From NCBI GenBank assembly GCA_023665245.1, contig JAMPEH010000001.1, forward strand, positions 186,001 to 250,000: a stretch of 64,000 nt of DNA. Direction: 5' to 3'. The position numbers and the translations under genes are program-made. Position 1 is the first letter of the stretch, and every line of letters starts with the position of its first letter. Below are positions 61,001 through 64,000 of the stretch, piece after piece. The notes below the pieces were generated by a model. The model saw only the letters and a list, made by a program, of their open reading frames with translations. It was not told the DNA's origin and searched no databases. This stretch comes from Muribaculaceae bacterium. GTDB lineage: Bacteria; Pseudomonadota; Alphaproteobacteria; Rs-D84.

Positions 61001-61032
61001 TAAAAACACCGCCGATTGGGCGGTGTTTTTTG
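61001..61032 (+). terminator. Intrinsic terminator of the flavodoxin operon
   Basis: Stem AAACACCGCC/GGCGGTGTTTT with loop GATTG and T run. Confidence 0.85.
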
Positions 61033-61035
61033 ATT

Positions 61036-61251
61036 TTATCCACCACATACTTGACATGGACGGCCGCCACGTGCACGGGCGTCGGTATGATCAATAGAAA
61101 TGCAGTTCTTGGTACACTTTTTTGCCCATTTGCAATTATGTTTGTGATAGATATGGGAATTTGTGTTGTAATACACGCTGCGTGCATATGCTGTGCTTGA
61201 ACCCATGCCGATACAAAACACCGTACCAATGATTAAAAACAACTTTTTCAT
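61036..61251 (-). CDS. Small secreted His/Cys-rich protein
   Basis: 71 residues. Signal peptide MKKLFLIIGTVFCIGMGSSTAYA. The mature part SVYYNTNSHIYHKHNCKWAKKCTKNCISIDHTDARARGGRPCQVCGG resembles short secreted domains with YYNTNSHIYH and CxxC that follow signal peptides in many gut bacteria; zinc or disulfide binding is likely. No assigned function. Confidence 0.7.
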   Translation of the reverse strand: MKKLFLIIGTVFCIGMGSSTAYARSVYYNTNSHIYHKHNCKWAKKCTKNCISIDHTDARARGGRPCQVCGG

Positions 61252-61261
61252 ATATTAGCCT

Positions 61262-62062
61262 TTACCTATTATGCCATGAAATCAGATTTCTTATAACCTG
61301 CAAATAATATGGCAAGTCTGTATGGTTTACAATTTTGTTTAATTTATCGCGGTTTTGCGGACTTAATACCAGACAACCTGTATTAATTCCATAATTGTTT
61401 TGCATTTGTTTTTTGAACGCCAATTGCTCTGCATAGCGCGCGTTAAATTGCTTTTTTGTCTGTGCCGGATTTATATGTTCAATCGAATATTCATATACAT
61501 CATATGGGTGAAATTGAAAACCAACACCCAATATTGCACCGATAATTTGTGACCATTGTTCCGGGGCTGGCATACACATTTGTTGGGCAATGTCGCGACA
61601 TACCTGGGGATTGCCGGTCCACAAATATTGCGCATAATAATAAGACAAATGAAATGCATTATTAATTATATTAAAATATTCTTTGGTGTATTTTGTGCGT
61701 GGGATTGCAGTATTGTAAATTTGATTGAACCAATCCAGGCAATACGCATCATGTATAATTTGCTGTGGACTTAATCCGCCGGTTCTATAATTATAAGAAA
61801 ACCTGTATGTTGTTTTAAAACCTTTGTCACGCAGTTGTTTGTCTAAATTTATCGCACTGGACGGTATGTCTTGGTATGCACGAATACATAATGCCGCATA
61901 TTCATCTGGTGTACATTGGCTGGGGGATATTCCATAATCGCAAATAAAAACAGTGACATTTGATTTGTTGTTATCTATATATTTGCGAACATCATATCCG
62001 CACAGTTCTTGCATAGACTGCTGTAAATCTTTGTTCGTAAATCTGTCTCCTTGCTTTATCAT
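61262..62062 (-). CDS. Hypothetical protein
   Basis: 266 residues from ATG 62062 (AGGTTGAATATA upstream); ATG 62086 is an alternative. Cytosolic, aromatic-rich and helical (FTNKDLQQSMQELCGYDVRKYI at the start, LPYYLQVIRNLISWHN at the end). No domain recognised. It lies 10 bp past the small His/Cys-rich gene on the same strand, with no obvious link. Confidence 0.55.
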   Translation of the reverse strand: MIKQGDRFTNKDLQQSMQELCGYDVRKYIDNNKSNVTVFICDYGISPSQCTPDEYAALCIRAYQDIPSSAINLDKQLRDKGFKTTYRFSYNYRTGGLSPQQIIHDAYCLDWFNQIYNTAIPRTKYTKEYFNIINNAFHLSYYYAQYLWTGNPQVCRDIAQQMCMPAPEQWSQIIGAILGVGFQFHPYDVYEYSIEHINPAQTKKQFNARYAEQLAFKKQMQNNYGINTGCLVLSPQNRDKLNKIVNHTDLPYYLQVIRNLISWHNR

Positions 62063-62150
62063 TATATTCAACCTGTCATTATACATAATAATACAAAATC
62101 GTAAATTGTCAATATTTTTGTGCACCTGAAACAATATTTCGCAACATCCC

Positions 62151-62204
62151 CAGGTATTCATACCTGTATCAATTCATGCATGTTTGGCATAAGATATTGA
62201 TACA
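62151..62204. promoter_or_regulatory. Palindromes upstream of umuDC-like operon
   Basis: CAGGTAT-TC-ATACCTG (62151-62166) and TGTATCAA ... TTGATACA (62165-62172 and 62197-62204) lie just before umuD. They may be repressor sites for damage-inducible control; a canonical alphaproteobacterial LexA box (GTTC-N7-GTTC) was not found. Confidence 0.4.
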
Positions 62205-62212
62205 TGGATTAA

Positions 62213-62683
62213 ATGATGCGCCGCCGACCCGACACAAATACACAATCAAACATTAAATTCTACCGTGTAAAAACGGGAGCGCATTTTCAAATACCATTTT
62301 ATATATCCGCAATTCATGCCGGTTTCCCCAGTCCTGCCGAAGATTATATTTCTGCATCGATTGATTTAAATGCCGAACTGATAGTGCACCCATCTACTAC
62401 ATTTATGGGCCGTGTTCAGGGCGACAGTATGCGTGATGCCGGAATAATGGATGGCGATTTGCTGATTATTGATAAATCATTACACCCCAAGACAGGGGAT
62501 GTCGCTGTATGCTTTATTGATGGCGAATTCACAATCAAATATATCCATATTCAAACGGATTGTATTTTATTGGTGCCTGCAAATCCAGATTATCCACAAA
62601 TACGTGTGACACCAGAAAATGAATTTATGATTTGGGGCATCGTCACATTTTCAATTCGCCGTCACAGGGAATCGTTGCGATGA
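62213..62683 (+). CDS. umuD: UmuD-like S24 peptidase / Pol V accessory subunit
   Basis: 156 residues. Autocleavage site A36-G37 (SAIHAGFPSPAEDY), catalytic serine S72 in GRVQGDSMRDAGI and lysine K109 in GEFTIKYI, the LexA/UmuD self-cleaving fold. RecA* would trigger removal of the N-terminal segment to activate mutagenic repair. Its stop overlaps the umuC start codon (ATGA), so the pair is translationally coupled. Confidence 0.9.
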   Translation: MMRRRPDTNTQSNIKFYRVKTGAHFQIPFYISAIHAGFPSPAEDYISASIDLNAELIVHPSTTFMGRVQGDSMRDAGIMDGDLLIIDKSLHPKTGDVAVCFIDGEFTIKYIHIQTDCILLVPANPDYPQIRVTPENEFMIWGIVTFSIRRHRESLR

Positions 62684-63942
62684 TAGGACTGGTCGATTGC
62701 AACAATTTTTATGTCAGTTGCGAACGCGTCTTTGCGCCCGACCTAAATGGGCGTGCGGTAGTGGTGCTCAGCAATAATGACGGATGCGTAATCGCGCGGT
62801 CATCCCAGGCTAAATTACTCGGTATCCAAATGGGAACGCCTGCATTCCAGATACGGCATTTAATAACAAGTGGTACGCTGGTTGCATTATCATCAAACTA
62901 TAAATTATATGGTGATATGTCCGGACGTGTTATGTCGATACTGGCCGATATTGTTGGTGACCTGGAAATCTATTCCATTGACGAGGCATTCTTTACTATC
63001 CCTGACAACGCGGATTTTGTCACCATTGGCCACCAAATCGCGGACCAGATTTCGCGTGGTACAGGTATCCCTGTATCCATTGGCATCGCCAAAACGAAAA
63101 CATTGGCCAAGGTTGCAAATCATGCCGCCAAAAAGTATCCCGGATACAAGAAAGTTTGTGTTATTCAAAATGATGCACAGCGTATTGTCGCATTAGATAT
63201 AACCCCATTAGACGAAGTCTGGGGAATAGGGCGCCGATACGGGCAACGTTTGGCAAATCATGGGATAAAAACAGCACTGGATTTTGCAAATATGCCCCGT
63301 GATTTGGTTCGTAAAATAATGACTGTGACGGGTGAACGCGCATGGTGTGAATTGCGTGGGCAATCGTGCATTAATATTGACAGCGCACCGCACATTAAAC
63401 GCCAGATTTGTAAATCGCGCAGTTTTGGAACATTGATTGATGAATATGAACAACTGGTACCAGCCATCGCAACATTTGCCGGAATGTGTGCAGAAAAATT
63501 GCGTGCTGGTGACCTGTGTGCAGCGGCGGTTGGTGTCTTTATCACAACAAATAAATTTCGCATGGATTTACCGCAATACGCAATGTATACGACTATGCCA
63601 TTGTCACAATATACCGGTGATACGCGTATAATATCCAGTGTGGCGCAACGTGGTTTGCGTGAAATATTTCGTCCAAATTATAAGTATCACAAAGCCGGTG
63701 TAATCATCTCTGATATATTACCGCGCGATTGTCTGCCACTGGATTTATTCTCGACAGGGGATGGGGTATCTGATAATGCGCTGATGTCAGCCATCGATAA
63801 CATTAATCACAAATATGGTCGTGGTACAGTGCAAATGCTGGCCCAGATTGCAGACAACACATGGCAGAATCGTCACGATATGCTGTCACCAAATTATACA
63901 ACAGACATTCACGACATCATCAAAATCAAATGCATCCAGTAA
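62680..63942 (+). CDS. umuC: UmuC-like Y-family DNA polymerase
   Basis: 420 residues from ATG 62680. Palm-domain acidic residues in MIGLVDCNNFYVSCERVF (D6) and YSIDEAF (D101, E102); GIPVSIGIAKTKTLAKVANHAAK for the fingers; the little-finger domain and a C-terminal UmuC extension (DUF4113-like, DLFSTGDGVSDNALMSAIDNINHKYGRGTVQML) follow. It is the catalytic subunit of error-prone polymerase V for lesion bypass. Complete within the window, ending 58 bp before the edge. Confidence 0.93.
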   Translation: MIGLVDCNNFYVSCERVFAPDLNGRAVVVLSNNDGCVIARSSQAKLLGIQMGTPAFQIRHLITSGTLVALSSNYKLYGDMSGRVMSILADIVGDLEIYSIDEAFFTIPDNADFVTIGHQIADQISRGTGIPVSIGIAKTKTLAKVANHAAKKYPGYKKVCVIQNDAQRIVALDITPLDEVWGIGRRYGQRLANHGIKTALDFANMPRDLVRKIMTVTGERAWCELRGQSCINIDSAPHIKRQICKSRSFGTLIDEYEQLVPAIATFAGMCAEKLRAGDLCAAAVGVFITTNKFRMDLPQYAMYTTMPLSQYTGDTRIISSVAQRGLREIFRPNYKYHKAGVIISDILPRDCLPLDLFSTGDGVSDNALMSAIDNINHKYGRGTVQMLAQIADNTWQNRHDMLSPNYTTDIHDIIKIKCIQ

Positions 63943-64000
63943 TTATATTGGTATTTCGATCAAACGTGCCCAGGATATAATTGACTAAGTTCGTACGGCA

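Overview
The window looks like chromosomal DNA of a moderately low-GC alphaproteobacterium, probably host- or gut-associated. The evidence is the frr-uppS-cdsA-rseP-bamA block, recG, dnaB, YraN, an RNase E/G gene, acetate kinase, umuDC and the standard genetic code. The lineage is inferred from family resemblance and gene order, not from a marker-gene search. Housekeeping genes are interleaved with phage-derived genes, small accessory islands and many intergenic structured elements.

Layout. About 1-11.1 kb carries a T7-like (podovirus) virion module: capsid, small capsid-linked protein, tail tube A and B, tail-fibre anchor, large terminase, portal, Bbp19-like protein and a membrane coiled-coil protein. 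The terminase gene is in two pieces, ATPase at 4019-4621 and nuclease at 7987-8835. They are separated by an opposite-strand block holding dnaB, a tandem-HTH regulator and an unknown gene, yet both halves keep their catalytic residues. From 11.5 to 31 kb there is a periplasmic M48 protease, recG, YraN, glycosyltransferases, a VirB8-like membrane cluster, the envelope-biogenesis operon ending in bamA, two tRNAs, a MazF-like toxin next to a candidate small RNA, and ackA. Two short tail-fibre-like genes (15993 and 31524) sit apart from the phage module.

From 34 to 51 kb lies accessory DNA: an MFS transporter, a Fic toxin-antitoxin pair, GT2 and GT8 transferases, Cys-rich secreted proteins, an integrase remnant, a DUF4143 ATPase and a restriction-modification pair. 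A 4.7-kb integrative element follows in tRNA-Lys, bounded by 47-bp direct repeats and carrying an integrase, a superinfection-immunity-like protein, a nuclease-like protein and an HUH Rep-like protein. From 51 to 64 kb come lrgAB-like genes, a TatD hydrolase, tcdA, RNase E/G, an LPG-synthase-like membrane protein, a TetR-hydrolase-exported flavodoxin operon and umuDC.

The most unusual signal is a family of nine intergenic RNA elements of about 155-235 nt (five of class I, four of class II). Each has a sigma70-type promoter with a 17-bp spacer, a 5' hairpin, a covarying outer stem, a G-rich hairpin arm that can also pair with a downstream C-rich strand, and an intrinsic terminator. In six of the nine the terminator ends about 18-27 nt before a start codon, so they look like conditional leaders (attenuators) of accessory genes. 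All coordinates and pairings were read by eye; no homology search or folding program was run.
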